Assembly (NCBI GenBank): GCA_026708965.1
Contig: JAPOTY010000006.1
Location: 62,001-126,000 of the forward strand
Reading direction: 5' to 3'
Source of the DNA: Gammaproteobacteria bacterium
GTDB taxonomy: Bacteria; Pseudomonadota; Gammaproteobacteria; Steroidobacterales; Foliamicaceae
DNA length: 64,000 bases
The stretch's first letter is position 1; each line of letters opens with the position of its first letter. The translations under genes and the position numbers were made by a program. This document shows, one piece after another, positions 1 to 8,335 of the stretch. A model generated the notes under the pieces. The model ran no database searches. It had not been told where the DNA came from and worked only from the letters and a program-made list of their open reading frames with translations.

Positions 1-1446
1 GAAATCACAAATATCGCCACCGATGGCGTTGAGTACCTCGACTACTACTTCAGCGTTTATTTCGTGCAGATATGGGTGGCGATCGCGATACCGTTCATGT
101 TGTGCGCGGCGATTTTCTGGATCGACTGGGTGGTGGGCCTGTGGATGCTGGCCGGCGTTCCGCTCACGCCGCTGTTCGTGGGATCGTCGGCGCGCGGCTT
201 TAGGCGCATCAGCGCCCGGAACGAGGAGGTGAAGAACCGCAACAGCTCGCAGTATCTGGACTCGATCCAGGGCATGGCCACGCTCAAGATGTTCAATCAG
301 GACGGAGTGCGCGGCGAGGCGATGGAAGCCGGCAACGAGGCGCAGCGCCGCGCCACCATGAAGCTGCTGGCGGTTGCCCAGTCGCAGTTTATTTTTCTGG
401 AGCTGGGGTTTGCGCTGTTCTCCACGGCGGTGGCCATGGCGGTGGCTTTGTACCGTTATTCCGGCGGCCATATCACGCCCGGCGAAGCGGTTGCGGTGGT
501 GCTCATCAGCTTGGAGTTCAGCCGCACTCTGCTGCTGATCGGCGAGTTCTTCTTTGCCGGGGCGCTGGGCCGGGAGGTGGCGCGCAAGGTGCGGGAATTT
601 CTGGACGAGGTTCCGCTGGCGCGCAACCCGGGCAAGCAGGCGCCGAGGCGCTTGTCAGGCAAGGCGCCGCGCGTGATTCTTAAGGACGTTGCCTTTACCT
701 ATCCCGGCGCGGACCGGCCAGCGGTGCGCGATTTCACCATGGAACTGAATCCGGGAGAGACGGTGGCCCTGGTGGGCCGCAGCGGTTCCGGGAAAACCAC
801 CGTCACGAACCTGTTGCTGCGAACCTTGGATCCGCAGTCCGGCGAAATCCTTTATGACGGCATCCCGCAGCGGAATCTGCCGGTGGATGACATCCGCAAG
901 CAAATCGCGCTGGTGCCGCAGGATCCCTTCCTGTTCTTCGGCAGCATCGCGGAGAATCTTCGCGTTGCTAGGGAAAACGCGACCGACGAGGAACTTGCCC
1001 GGGCGCTCAAGGGCGCCGAACTTTACGACTTCGTGCGGTCCACGCCGAAGCGGCTGGAAACGCGCGTGGGCGATCAAGGCATGGCGCTCAGCGCCGGTCA
1101 GGCGCAGCGCCTGGCCATTGCCCGCGCTTTGCTCAAGGATGCCCCCATTGTGATTCTCGACGAACCCACCTCGCAGATCGACGTGGAAACGGAAACCGCG
1201 CTGAATCAGGCCTTAAGGCGCCTGACCGCCGGCAAGGCGGTCCTGCTGATCGCCCACCGCCTCAGCACCATCGAGCAGGCCGACCGCATCGTGGTGATGG
1301 AGGGCGGCGCGGTGGCCGAAAGCGGTGCCCGCGAGGAACTGCTCGCCCGCGGCGGCATCTACGCCGGCATGATCCGCGCCAAACGCGAACTGGAAGGCCG
1401 GACGGGTTTTGCGCCCGCATCCGCAATGCCGGGGGCGCCCGCATGA
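1..1446 (+). CDS. ABC exporter subunit, CydD-like (5' end outside window)
   Basis: Half of a heterodimeric type IV ABC exporter, with a membrane domain followed by an ATPase. The frame is open from base 1, so the true start lies upstream. The first codons give a phrase (DGVEYLDYYFSVYFVQ) that resembles the CydD signature around 'GVEALEPYFARYLPQ'. The ATPase has Walker A GRSGSGKTT near 775-801, signature LSAGQAQRLAIARALL near 1087-1134, Walker B VILDEPTSQID near 1150-1182 and the switch His in LIAHRLSTI. The stop overlaps the next gene (ATGA at 1443-1446), so the two are translationally coupled and probably dimerise. CydDC exports cysteine/glutathione for cytochrome bd assembly. Substrate assignment here is by resemblance only, and no cydAB is in view. 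Confidence 0.75.
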   Translation, partial: EITNIATDGVEYLDYYFSVYFVQIWVAIAIPFMLCAAIFWIDWVVGLWMLAGVPLTPLFVGSSARGFRRISARNEEVKNRNSSQYLDSIQGMATLKMFNQDGVRGEAMEAGNEAQRRATMKLLAVAQSQFIFLELGFALFSTAVAMAVALYRYSGGHITPGEAVAVVLISLEFSRTLLLIGEFFFAGALGREVARKVREFLDEVPLARNPGKQAPRRLSGKAPRVILKDVAFTYPGADRPAVRDFTMELNPGETVALVGRSGSGKTTVTNLLLRTLDPQSGEILYDGIPQRNLPVDDIRKQIALVPQDPFLFFGSIAENLRVARENATDEELARALKGAELYDFVRSTPKRLETRVGDQGMALSAGQAQRLAIARALLKDAPIVILDEPTSQIDVETETALNQALRRLTAGKAVLLIAHRLSTIEQADRIVVMEGGAVAESGAREELLARGGIYAGMIRAKRELEGRTGFAPASAMPGAPA

Positions 1447-3251
1447 GCCGACCCAAGGAAAGCAACGTTCGGATTATTTGGCGGCTTTTGAGCCACATGA
1501 GGCCCTTCGCCTGGATCATGGGCATTTCGCTGGCGGCGCGTGTGGCCAGGATCGTTTCGCAGGCGGCCGTGCTCGGCATCGCCGCGGCCAGCGTGGGCAT
1601 CTATGTTGCCGCCCACCAGCCAGGCGCGGTGATATGGGAGGTGATCTTCAACCAGGTGAAATGGATCGCGATTGCCGGGGCAATCGTTGGCGTTGCGTCC
1701 TATGCCGAGCAGTACACGGGGCACTACGTTGCGTTCCGCATCCTCGCGGCGCTGCGCAACCGCTTCTATTACGGCATGTTGCCGCTGGCGCCCGCCCGCA
1801 CCTCGCAATTGCAATCGGGCGACGCGGTCAGCCGGGTGATGTCGGATTGCCAGCGGATCGAACCCTTCTACGCGCACACAATCGCTCCGGCGGTGGCGGC
1901 CATCGTGGTGCCCGGGGCGATTCTGGCCTGGTGCTACATGCTCGATGCTTCGCTGGCGGCGGTGCTGGCGCCGTTCTATCTGGCCACCACCTTCCTGCTG
2001 CCTTGGCTGGTGGCCAAGCTGGGCGGCGACGGCGTTTCCTATCGCGAGCAGCTGGGACAGGTCAACGCCTACGTGGCTGACAGCATCCAGGGCATTCGCG
2101 ATACTGTGGCCTTCGGTTACGAAAAGCGCCGCGGCCGCGAGCTGTGGCGCATCGGCGCCGCCATGCATGAAGGCCAGGACAAGCTGTACGGCGCCGATGC
2201 CACGCAACGGGCGCTCGGCGAGATATTCGTGACCGCAGGGATTTTGGCCGCCGCCTGGTGGGGCATCGAACTGGCCCTGGCCGGCAGGATTTCGGCTTTC
2301 GTTGAGTTGCCGGCTCTGATGGGCGTTTCGGTGATCGGTTTTTACACGTCCATAGGGCTGGCCAACAACTACACCGATTTTCGCGTGTCCATGATTTCCG
2401 CGCGCCGACTATTCTCGATCATGGATCAGCCCCCTGCCGCGCGCGAGGCGCCAAATACCCGCGCCGCCGCCGAGGCCGGTTCGCCTTCGCTGCATTTCCG
2501 CAACGTGACCTTCGAGTACGGCTCCGATGACTCGGAGTGGGGCCGTAAATCCGCGGTGCTCGAGAATTTCTCGCTCGATATCGAGGCCGGGCGCCATGTG
2601 GCCGTGGCGGGCCCCAGCGGCGCCGGAAAATCGACGCTCGTTAATCTGCTCTTGCGCCACTGGGACCCGCAGAAGGGGGAAATTGCGATCGGCGGGCAGT
2701 CGCTTGCCGGGCTGTCGCTGGCGGCGGTTCAGAAGCAATTCGCCGTGGTGTCTCAGCGCAGCTATATCTTCAACGAATCCATCCGCTACAACATCCTGTT
2801 TGGCCGCCCCGGCGCCAGCGACGAGGAAATGCAGGCCGCGGCGCGGGCGGCGGGTTTGGGAGAATGGATCGCGGCGCTGCCGGAAGGCTACGGGTCGCCG
2901 GCCGGCGAGCGCGGCAGCAAACTGTCCGGCGGCCAGCGCCAGCGCATCGCCATTGCCCGCGCCATCCTCAAGGACGCCCCCGTCGTGTTACTCGACGAGC
3001 CCACCTCCAGCCTCGACGTGGAAACCGAAAAAAGCGTCATCCACGCCTTGCGCCGGCTATGCCGAAGAAAAACCACCCTCACGATCGCCCACCGGCTTTC
3101 CACCATCGTCGATAGCGACGAAATCCTGGTCATGCGCGACGGCGGCATCGCCGAGCGCGGCAGCCACCCGCAACTTATGGCCCAGGGCGGTTGGTACGCC
3201 CAAATGTTCACCCTGCAACTCGACCAAGTCGATGCCGCCCTGGCGACGTAA
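1443..3251 (+). CDS. ABC exporter subunit, CydC-like
   Basis: Second half of the heterodimeric ABC exporter, 602 residues. The N-terminal half is a six-helix transmembrane domain. The stretch RFYYGMLPLAPARTSQLQSG followed by DAVSRVMSD resembles the CydC pattern 'PLAPAxLxxLRSGDLLSRLVxD'. The C-terminal ATPase has Walker A GPSGAGKSTLVNLLLR, signature LSGGQRQRIAIARAIL, Walker B VVLLDEPTSSLD and switch His IAHRLSTI, so this nucleotide site looks fully canonical. The ATG overlaps the upstream stop by 4 bp. A plain lipid or drug exporter (MsbA-like) is the alternative. The paired-gene layout and the CydC-like motif favour a thiol exporter. Confidence 0.75.
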   Translation: MSRPKESNVRIIWRLLSHMRPFAWIMGISLAARVARIVSQAAVLGIAAASVGIYVAAHQPGAVIWEVIFNQVKWIAIAGAIVGVASYAEQYTGHYVAFRILAALRNRFYYGMLPLAPARTSQLQSGDAVSRVMSDCQRIEPFYAHTIAPAVAAIVVPGAILAWCYMLDASLAAVLAPFYLATTFLLPWLVAKLGGDGVSYREQLGQVNAYVADSIQGIRDTVAFGYEKRRGRELWRIGAAMHEGQDKLYGADATQRALGEIFVTAGILAAAWWGIELALAGRISAFVELPALMGVSVIGFYTSIGLANNYTDFRVSMISARRLFSIMDQPPAAREAPNTRAAAEAGSPSLHFRNVTFEYGSDDSEWGRKSAVLENFSLDIEAGRHVAVAGPSGAGKSTLVNLLLRHWDPQKGEIAIGGQSLAGLSLAAVQKQFAVVSQRSYIFNESIRYNILFGRPGASDEEMQAAARAAGLGEWIAALPEGYGSPAGERGSKLSGGQRQRIAIARAILKDAPVVLLDEPTSSLDVETEKSVIHALRRLCRRKTTLTIAHRLSTIVDSDEILVMRDGGIAERGSHPQLMAQGGWYAQMFTLQLDQVDAALAT

Positions 3252-3260
3252 GCGCGCGCC

Positions 3261-3428
3261 GTGACCGCCGGCTTTTACTTCTATAACACTTCGCGCTACG
3301 ACTTCGGCAAGCTGCGGTTGGCGAATCGCGGCGTTCGATCGGTTATGTGTTCTCTGTCATTGAGCGGTCAAAAAAGTATCGGGTATTCGTTATACCCATC
3401 ACGGCGAGCAGGCTTTCCTCAACCTTGA
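3261..3428 (+). pseudogene. Short remnant frame containing a VapB-like tail
   Basis: A 55-codon frame starting with GTG just after the ABC operon. Codons 15-24 read FGKLRLANRG, identical in frame and almost in DNA to the C-terminal part of the VapB-like antitoxin at 4235-4456. The rest overlaps the 3' end of the MazF-type toxin on the opposite strand and is not recognisable. I read it as a remnant left by duplication of the 28-bp segment, not as a functional gene. Confidence 0.25.
3306..3333 (+). repeat. 28-bp direct repeat, copy 1
   Basis: Starts GGCAAGCTGCGGTT and ends CGAATCGCGGCG. It matches 4391-4418 at 27 of 28 positions. It lies 10 bp beyond the stop codon of the MazF-type toxin. Both copies encode GKLRLANRG in the plus frame. 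Confidence 0.8.
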
Positions 3429-3762
3429 GCATCTCGGCGGCGGTCAATTCCGCTAGGGGCTCCGGGCCGAGGCGCCTGCGGTCGAGGGTGCGGGGCTGGT
3501 CAACCATGACTTGCGAATCTTCGCGTAAAGCGTCGCGGGCCGGAAGCGTGATTCGAAGCGGCTCCCGCGCTTTGCGAATATCGCTGGTTAGAGGCAGAAC
3601 AACGACCGTGCGGTTTTGCGCGGCGCTCAGCCAATCGCCCTGAATAACGAGCACCGGCCGAACCTTGCCGACTTCCTGGCCGCGACGGGGGTTAAGGTTG
3701 CCTGTCCAAACTTGGCCGCGCCGGATATTGGCGATCGTGTGCGCGTGCTTTTCAATCGTCAT
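3343..3762 (-). CDS. Type II toxin, MazF/PemK-like endoribonuclease
   Basis: 139 residues. The N-terminal pattern RRGQVWTGNLNPRRGQEVGK, then RPVLVIQGD, is the MazF/PemK beta-barrel signature. VVVLPLTSD and a QVMVDQPRTLDRRRL stretch, which aligns with the MazF 'sxvlvdQirtldrsRl' segment, complete the fold. MazF proteins cleave mRNA at short motifs. The start overlaps the end of the upstream antitoxin gene by 11 bp (3752-3762), the usual toxin-antitoxin arrangement. ATG at 3762 is the natural start because the core RRGQVW begins about 13 residues later. No truncation is seen, so it should be functional if translated. Confidence 0.85.
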   Translation of the reverse strand: MTIEKHAHTIANIRRGQVWTGNLNPRRGQEVGKVRPVLVIQGDWLSAAQNRTVVVLPLTSDIRKAREPLRITLPARDALREDSQVMVDQPRTLDRRRLGPEPLAELTAAEMLKVEESLLAVMGITNTRYFFDRSMTENT

Positions 3763-4027
3763 GCTTAAGCGTTTCCCAGCTCTCCGTTAAGGTCAGAGCC
3801 TCGTTGTCCAAAGGCAGTGCTTCTTCCGCGATGGCAGCGGCGTGTTCGGAGTCTATAGCCTTCGCTGCCTTGGCCATGCGGGCTAGGAAGCGTTCACGGC
3901 ACTTTTCCTCCAAGAGCCGCTCCAAGGCCTTGCGGGCTATCAGCGATTTGGGCTGCTTCGACAGTCGGGCTTCTTCGCTCAAATGCGCTGCAAGGCGCTG
4001 CGTGAGCCGGATGCTGAGAATGGTCAT
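3752..4027 (-). CDS. Antitoxin, ribbon-helix-helix type, partner of MazF-like toxin
   Basis: 91 residues from the ATG at 4027, chosen because AAGGAAG lies 6 bp upstream. The longer frame to 4168 would add 47 unrelated residues. MTILSIRLTQRLAAHLSEEA followed by a helix-rich SLIARKALERLLEEK stretch fits a ribbon-helix-helix DNA-binding N-terminus. The acidic C-terminus (SEHAAAIAEEALPLDNEALT) is likely the toxin-binding tail. It would autoregulate the operon and neutralise the toxin encoded 11 bp into its own 3' end. The exact antitoxin family is not certain. Confidence 0.75.
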   Translation of the reverse strand: MTILSIRLTQRLAAHLSEEARLSKQPKSLIARKALERLLEEKCRERFLARMAKAAKAIDSEHAAAIAEEALPLDNEALTLTESWETLKHDD

Positions 4028-4178
4028 TCCATGCGCTTCCTTTTGTGATTCATTATGAATGACGAATTGTAATACACAAATGCTGCGGTCAAAAGCCGTA
4101 CAACGCTCGGCCAGTTCGATCAGTATCTCCGCAACCACCGGTTCTAGCGGCATGGTCCGATGCAGCATTGCGACTGAA

Positions 4179-4207
4179 ATACGTATTGCAGGTTATGATA
4201 TACGTAT
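4179..4207 (+). promoter_or_regulatory. Double ATACGTAT palindrome, probable toxin-antitoxin operator
   Basis: ATACGTAT occurs at 4179-4186 and again at 4200-4207, exactly 21 bp apart, or two helical turns. Each is a perfect 8-bp palindrome. They sit between two divergently transcribed antitoxin genes and end 3 bp before the first possible VapB start. Two in-phase palindromes are what a pair of ribbon-helix-helix dimers would bind. Which of the two modules uses them is inferred from proximity (VapBC). Confidence 0.6.
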
Positions 4208-4234
4208 CTTTTGCATTACGCGGGTGCCGCAGCG

Positions 4235-4456
4235 GTGAAGAGGAAACTGACTGTCACGGTGGATGCCGAGATGCTGCCCATGGCTAAGCGCTACGCGCGC
4301 TCCCGAGGCGTGTCGCTTTCGTCGCTGATTGAGCAGTCGCTAAGGGGGCTGGTCAATGAGGATAGGCCTTCTTTCGCGTCGCGCTGGCGCGGCAAGCTGC
4401 GGTTAGCGAATCGCGGCGGAACCCGTTACGATGCGCTGGAGAAAAAATACCTATGA
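4235..4456 (+). CDS. VapB-like antitoxin (DUF6364/ribbon-helix-helix type)
   Basis: 73 residues from GTG 4235, where the family-like start VKRKLTVTVDAEML begins. A TTG at 4211 would give 81 residues. VTVDAEMLPMAKRYARSRGV then SLSSLIEQSLRGLV fits a ribbon-helix-helix fold. The C-terminus GKLRLANRGGTRYDALEKKYL is the presumed toxin-wrapping tail, and part of it is encoded by the second copy of the 28-bp repeat. The stop overlaps the toxin start by 4 bp (ATGA at 4453-4456). It should repress through the ATACGTAT pair directly upstream. Confidence 0.75.
   Translation: MKRKLTVTVDAEMLPMAKRYARSRGVSLSSLIEQSLRGLVNEDRPSFASRWRGKLRLANRGGTRYDALEKKYL
4391..4418 (+). repeat. 28-bp direct repeat, copy 2, inside vapB
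   Basis: Matches 3306-3333 with one substitution. It encodes GKLRLANRG within the antitoxin. With copy 1 it encloses the whole MazF-type module and the first two-thirds of vapB. Confidence 0.8.
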
Positions 4457-4887
4457 TTCTGCTGGACACGGATGTCTTGATCGATATCGCGCTCGACCGA
4501 AGCCCTTATTCGGAATCCGCGGCGGATATTCTTGAGCGGCTCGAGAATGGCGAGCGGTCCGCCTTCATTGCGTGGCACACCATCTCCAACTTCTACTATC
4601 TCGTGGCTTCGAAGCGCGGCGGCGCGGATGCCCGCGATTTCATCGTTGAGCTGACGCGATTCGTGGCGGTCGCTGAATGCGGCGCGGACGCGATTTGGTA
4701 CGCCGCGTCGCTGCCGATGAATGATTTTGAGGATGCCATGCAGGTGGCCGCCGCGCGCGCCTGCGGCGCACAATACATCGTCACGAGGAACACCAAGGAT
4801 TTCAGCCGCTCGCCTATCCCCGCAATCAGCCCCGTGGAAGCGCTGGGCCGATTATTCCGGCTTGCTTGCCAAGGCACGAATTCCTGA
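4453..4887 (+). CDS. VapC-like toxin, PIN-domain ribonuclease
   Basis: 144 residues. The PIN-domain acidic residues are visible: D5, D7 and D11 in LLDTDVLID, D91/E93/D94 in NDFEDAMQ, and D116 in TRNTKDF. The HTISNFYYL and IVTRNTKDF motifs place it in the PIN_3-like branch. VapC toxins cleave tRNA or rRNA in a metal-dependent way. The ATG overlaps the antitoxin stop, giving coupled translation. The active site is intact, so the module looks functional. Confidence 0.85.
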   Translation: MILLDTDVLIDIALDRSPYSESAADILERLENGERSAFIAWHTISNFYYLVASKRGGADARDFIVELTRFVAVAECGADAIWYAASLPMNDFEDAMQVAAARACGAQYIVTRNTKDFSRSPIPAISPVEALGRLFRLACQGTNS

Positions 4888-4918
4888 TGATTTTCGTCTT
4901 TGCGAGTCCAACCGGTGG

Positions 4919-4946
4919 TTGATGGCGGCGGGGCAGGGGATAAAAT
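4919..4946 (+). promoter_or_regulatory. Promoter upstream of dienelactone hydrolase gene
   Basis: TTGATG (4919-4924), a 16-bp spacer and TAAAAT (4941-4946), followed by TCGCGCTCCG. The -10 box and following CGC resemble those before several other genes here. The start codon lies 37 bp downstream of the -10. Confidence 0.5.
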
Positions 4947-4982
4947 TCGCGCTCCGATTGGAGGCTTGCCGGAGAAAGGCGG

Positions 4983-5702
4983 ATGGCGATACGCATGCGG
5001 GACGTGGAATACAGCCACGGGGATCAGGTTTTCGAGGCGCGGATGTTTTGGGACGACGCGCGCGGGGCGACGGCGGCGCCGACGGTGGCGGTGGCGCACG
5101 CTTGGAGCGGGCGCGCCGAGCACGAATGCGAGGCGGCGGAGAAGCTGGCCGGGGAAGGCTACGTGGGTTTTGCGCTGGATGTTTACGGCAAGGGTGTGCG
5201 CGGGCGGAGCGCTGAGGAGAACATTGGCTTGATGCAGCCGCTGATGGAGGACCGGGCGCTGCTGCAGGCGCGCTTGAACGCCGGACTGGCCAGCGCGGCG
5301 GCGCAGCCCGAAGTCGATGGCAGCAATATGGCCGCGATCGGCTACTGCTTCGGCGGGCTATGCGTTCTCGACATGGCGCGCGTCGGCTCGCCGGTGAAGG
5401 GCGTGGCGAGCCTGCACGGCGTGTTTAATACGCCGGGCAATACCCACGGCAACAAGATCAGCGCCAAGGTGCTGGTTTTGCATGGCTGGGCCGATCCGAT
5501 GGTGCCGCCGGACACAGTGATCGATCTCGCCACCGAAATGACCGAAGCGGGCGCGGATTGGCAGATCCACGCCTACGGCCATGCGCTTCACGGGTTCACC
5601 CACGACGCGCCGGCGCTGGCCGACGGCATCGGCTACAGCGAATCGGCGGACCGCCGGTCGTGGCAGTCCGTGCTCAATTTCATGGCGGAGCTGTTCGGCT
5701 GA
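4983..5702 (+). CDS. Dienelactone hydrolase family alpha/beta hydrolase
   Basis: 239 residues, usual length for the family. The nucleophile elbow GYCFGG carries the catalytic Cys typical of dienelactone hydrolase. HGWADP supplies the Asp and ALHGFT the His, completing a Cys-Asp-His triad. No signal peptide is seen, so it is cytoplasmic. The family opens lactone or ester rings, classically in chloroaromatic degradation, but many genomic members have unknown substrates and no aromatic pathway genes lie nearby. The next gene, efp, starts 7 bp after the stop, so the two may be co-transcribed. Confidence 0.85.
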   Translation: MAIRMRDVEYSHGDQVFEARMFWDDARGATAAPTVAVAHAWSGRAEHECEAAEKLAGEGYVGFALDVYGKGVRGRSAEENIGLMQPLMEDRALLQARLNAGLASAAAQPEVDGSNMAAIGYCFGGLCVLDMARVGSPVKGVASLHGVFNTPGNTHGNKISAKVLVLHGWADPMVPPDTVIDLATEMTEAGADWQIHAYGHALHGFTHDAPALADGIGYSESADRRSWQSVLNFMAELFG

Positions 5703-5709
5703 GGCGTAA

Positions 5710-6273
5710 ATGGCATCGTATTCCACCAACGAGTTCAAATCCGGCCTGAAGGTGATGCTGGGCGACGAGCCTTGCTCCATCCTCGGCGCCGAATTCGTCA
5801 AGCCCGGCAAGGGCCAGGCTTTCACCCGGGCGAAACTTCGCTACCTCCGCACCGGGCGCGTCATCGAGCGCAATTTCCGCTCCGGCGAGTCGATTCCGGC
5901 GGCGGATGTGGTCGATCGGGAGATGGACTACCTCTACAGCACCGGCGAGGACTGGGTGTTCATGGATGTGGAAACCTATGAGCAATACGAGGCTTCAGCC
6001 ACCGCCATGGGCGGCTGCGAACAGTGGCTGGTGGAGCAAAGCCGCTGCCGCGTGACCCTGTTCAACGGCGCCCCGCTCATCGTGACGCCGCCCAATTTCG
6101 TTGAACTCAAAGTGGCTCAATCGGATCCGGGCATGAAGGGCGATACCGCCACCGGCGGCGTCAAGCCGGCCACGCTGGAGACCGGAGCGGTGGTTCGGGT
6201 GCCTCTGTTCGTGGAGGAAGGCGCGGTCATCAAGGTCGATACGCGAACCGGCGAGTACATGGGCCGGGCCTGA
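5710..6273 (+). CDS. efp: Translation elongation factor P
   Basis: 187 residues, the standard EF-P length. EF-P binds between the P and E sites and rescues ribosomes stalled on polyproline. The N-terminal KOW-like domain carries K34 in KPGKGQAF, the residue that is lysylated by EpmA in gammaproteobacteria. The following beta-barrel domains ([30 protein letters not shown]) are intact. Because the tip residue is Lys, an EpmA/EpmB-type modification is expected, though neither enzyme is in the window. Confidence 0.97.
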   Translation: MASYSTNEFKSGLKVMLGDEPCSILGAEFVKPGKGQAFTRAKLRYLRTGRVIERNFRSGESIPAADVVDREMDYLYSTGEDWVFMDVETYEQYEASATAMGGCEQWLVEQSRCRVTLFNGAPLIVTPPNFVELKVAQSDPGMKGDTATGGVKPATLETGAVVRVPLFVEEGAVIKVDTRTGEYMGRA

Positions 6274-6286
6274 TCGCCGGCGGCGG

Positions 6287-7144
6287 TCAGGCCGGCGCGG
6301 ACAGCCGCCGCCCCAAGGCTTGGCCGCAGCGCACTTCCTCTCCCTCGCGGCGTTCCGGCAGCCAGTCCGCCAGTCCTTGCGTGGCTGTCAGCACCACTGT
6401 GGAGCCCAGCCTGAAATGCGCGAGGTCGTCGCCGCGGTTGCGTTTTTCGCCCGACGGCCCCGGAAATCGCCAGCGTGTCCGCACCTCCGGCACATTGGCA
6501 TCGGTGCGGATGCCGAAAGCGGTGCTGATGGAGCCCACGTTCAAGGCGCCCACCATCACCACGCAGAATTTCCCGCCGGCCGCGTCGAAATGCAACGCAA
6601 CCCGTTCGTTGGTCGCCAGCGTTGAAGGCATGGCCTTGATGACGGCGGGTTTTACCGGCAGGCGCTGTCCGGGGAGATAAACGATTTCCCGCAACTGCCC
6701 GCTCATGGGCATGTGTACGCGGTGATAGTCCGAAGGCCGGAGATAGATCACCGCAAATCGACCATGCTTGTAGGGCTGCGCGCAACGCGGGCCGCCCAGC
6801 AATTGCTCCATGGAGTAGCGAACGCCCTTGCCTTCCGGCAAAAGCGCGTCGCTGATGGATCCGAATTGCGTGAGCAAACCGTCGGCGGGGCAGGCCACCC
6901 GTTCCTCGCCGCCGTCGGGATGGCGCGCTCCCGGTTTCAGTTCGCGCGCGAAGAACTCGCCTAGGCTGGCGTAGCCTTGAGGCACGGGTTTGGCCGCTTC
7001 CGCCGTGTTGATCGAATAGATCCGGGCAAACGCCCGGATTAGCAGGCCGCCCGGCCCCCGGAAACGCGCCGCCCGCGCCGCCAGGCGGCTGAGCGTGAGC
7101 AGCGGCAGCAGGGAGTGAAGGCGAACCAGAAGTCGGGCAAGCAT
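6287..7144 (-). CDS. psd: Phosphatidylserine decarboxylase proenzyme
   Basis: 285 residues. Makes phosphatidylethanolamine from phosphatidylserine at the inner membrane. The self-cleavage motif LGST is present, with G247-S248. Cleavage turns Ser248 into the pyruvoyl group of the small alpha chain. HMPMSG and the HFRLGSTVV block are family-typical. Convergent with efp (13 bp between stops) and divergent from prmB across 247 bp. A minus-strand TAGAAT at 7171-7176 is a possible -10. Confidence 0.95.
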   Translation of the reverse strand: MLARLLVRLHSLLPLLTLSRLAARAARFRGPGGLLIRAFARIYSINTAEAAKPVPQGYASLGEFFARELKPGARHPDGGEERVACPADGLLTQFGSISDALLPEGKGVRYSMEQLLGGPRCAQPYKHGRFAVIYLRPSDYHRVHMPMSGQLREIVYLPGQRLPVKPAVIKAMPSTLATNERVALHFDAAGGKFCVVMVGALNVGSISTAFGIRTDANVPEVRTRWRFPGPSGEKRNRGDDLAHFRLGSTVVLTATQGLADWLPERREGEEVRCGQALGRRLSAPA

Positions 7145-7329
7145 AGGGAATGGCCTATCGCGGGAGCCTCGATTCTAATGCGCTGTTTGATGCGGGGCTT
7201 GCCATCCATCGTTGCCGCGCCTTGCCGGGCGACGAACAGACCCGACAGGGCGGCATCGCATGGCGCTAACAAGGCCCGGACGATTGAGCAATGCCGCAGC
7301 GTGTGCCAGCCGCCGAACGCCTGCCGCTG

Positions 7330-7357
7330 TTGCCAGCCTGGCGCGGCTGTTCATAAT
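7330..7357 (+). promoter_or_regulatory. Probable promoter of prmB
   Basis: TTGCCA (7330-7335), 16-bp spacer, CATAAT (7352-7357) in the divergent psd/prmB gap. The start codon at 7392 lies 34 bp downstream. Nothing else is recognisable between 7145 and 7391. Confidence 0.4.
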
Positions 7358-7391
7358 ATTTTGCGGTTTGCCGATCACCGGATAGCCTCGC

Positions 7392-8255
7392 GTGCGTTTT
7401 TCCCGTCTCGTTGATGAATTGACCGCCTGCCTAGCCCGCTCACGGGCTCACTTCGAGCACGGCATGCCCGGCCCGGGCGGCGAGGCGCTGGCGCTGGCCA
7501 GTTATGTTTGCGGCGCCGGGAACTGGCAGCGCAGCGGCTTGCTCCAGCGGCGCGTGTCCCGCGCCGAGCGGGCTCGGGCGCTTCGCATGGCGAGGCTGCG
7601 GGTATCGCGGCGGATTCCGCTGGCCTATTTGACGCGCCAAGTCTGGTTCGCCGGAATGCGCTTCGAGGTGGACAAGCGCGTATGCATTCCGCGCTCGCCG
7701 CTGGCGGAATTGATCGAGAGCGGTTTCGCCCCTTGGCTGGATGCTGGCCGGGTGCGGCGCGTCCTGGAGCTTTGCACCGGGTCGGGCTGCATTGCCGCGG
7801 CCTGCGCGTTCGCCTTTCCCGGCAGCGAGGTGGTGGCCACCGATATTTCCCCGGCTGCCTTGCACCTCGCCGAGCGCAATATCCGCCGCCTGGGGCTGGC
7901 GCGCCGAGTCAGCCTGCGACAGGGCGATCTATTCGCCGGCGCCGGAGGCCGTTTCGACTTGGTGGTCGCCAACCCGCCCTATGTGCCCACTGCTGCCTAC
8001 CGCGCCCTGCCGGCGGAATACCGCCACGAACCGCGGCTGGCCCTGGAAGCCGGCAGCGACGGGCTGTCGCTGGGGGAACGCATCCTGCGCGCCGCTCCCG
8101 CTTACCTCGCCGCCGAAGGATTGCTGGCGCTTGAACTGGGAGAAGTCGCCGAAGACTTCGCGGCGCGCCATCCCGAACTGCCGTTCTTCCAGCCCGACCT
8201 GCAACGCGGCGGCCACGGCATCCTCCTCCTAAACGCGCAAGACCTCTGCCCCTAG
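7392..8255 (+). CDS. prmB: Ribosomal protein uL3 N5-glutamine methyltransferase
   Basis: 287 residues from GTG 7392. Class I SAM methyltransferase that methylates a Gln of ribosomal protein L3. The SAM site is LELCTGSGCIAAA, and the catalytic NPPY motif appears as VVANPPYVP. CIPRSPLAELI upstream of the SAM loop matches the 'PRSPIAELI' phrase that separates PrmB from PrmC/HemK. The N-terminal helical substrate-binding domain is present. It is followed directly by the repeat-rich gap at 8256-8658. Confidence 0.92.
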   Translation: MRFSRLVDELTACLARSRAHFEHGMPGPGGEALALASYVCGAGNWQRSGLLQRRVSRAERARALRMARLRVSRRIPLAYLTRQVWFAGMRFEVDKRVCIPRSPLAELIESGFAPWLDAGRVRRVLELCTGSGCIAAACAFAFPGSEVVATDISPAALHLAERNIRRLGLARRVSLRQGDLFAGAGGRFDLVVANPPYVPTAAYRALPAEYRHEPRLALEAGSDGLSLGERILRAAPAYLAAEGLLALELGEVAEDFAARHPELPFFQPDLQRGGHGILLLNAQDLCP

Positions 8256-8335
8256 CCCTTACGCTTCGATCCCGCCCGTTTACGCGATCGCCCTTTTCGG
8301 GGCCGCAAGGAATCAGGGCGCTTCGATTCGCCCAC

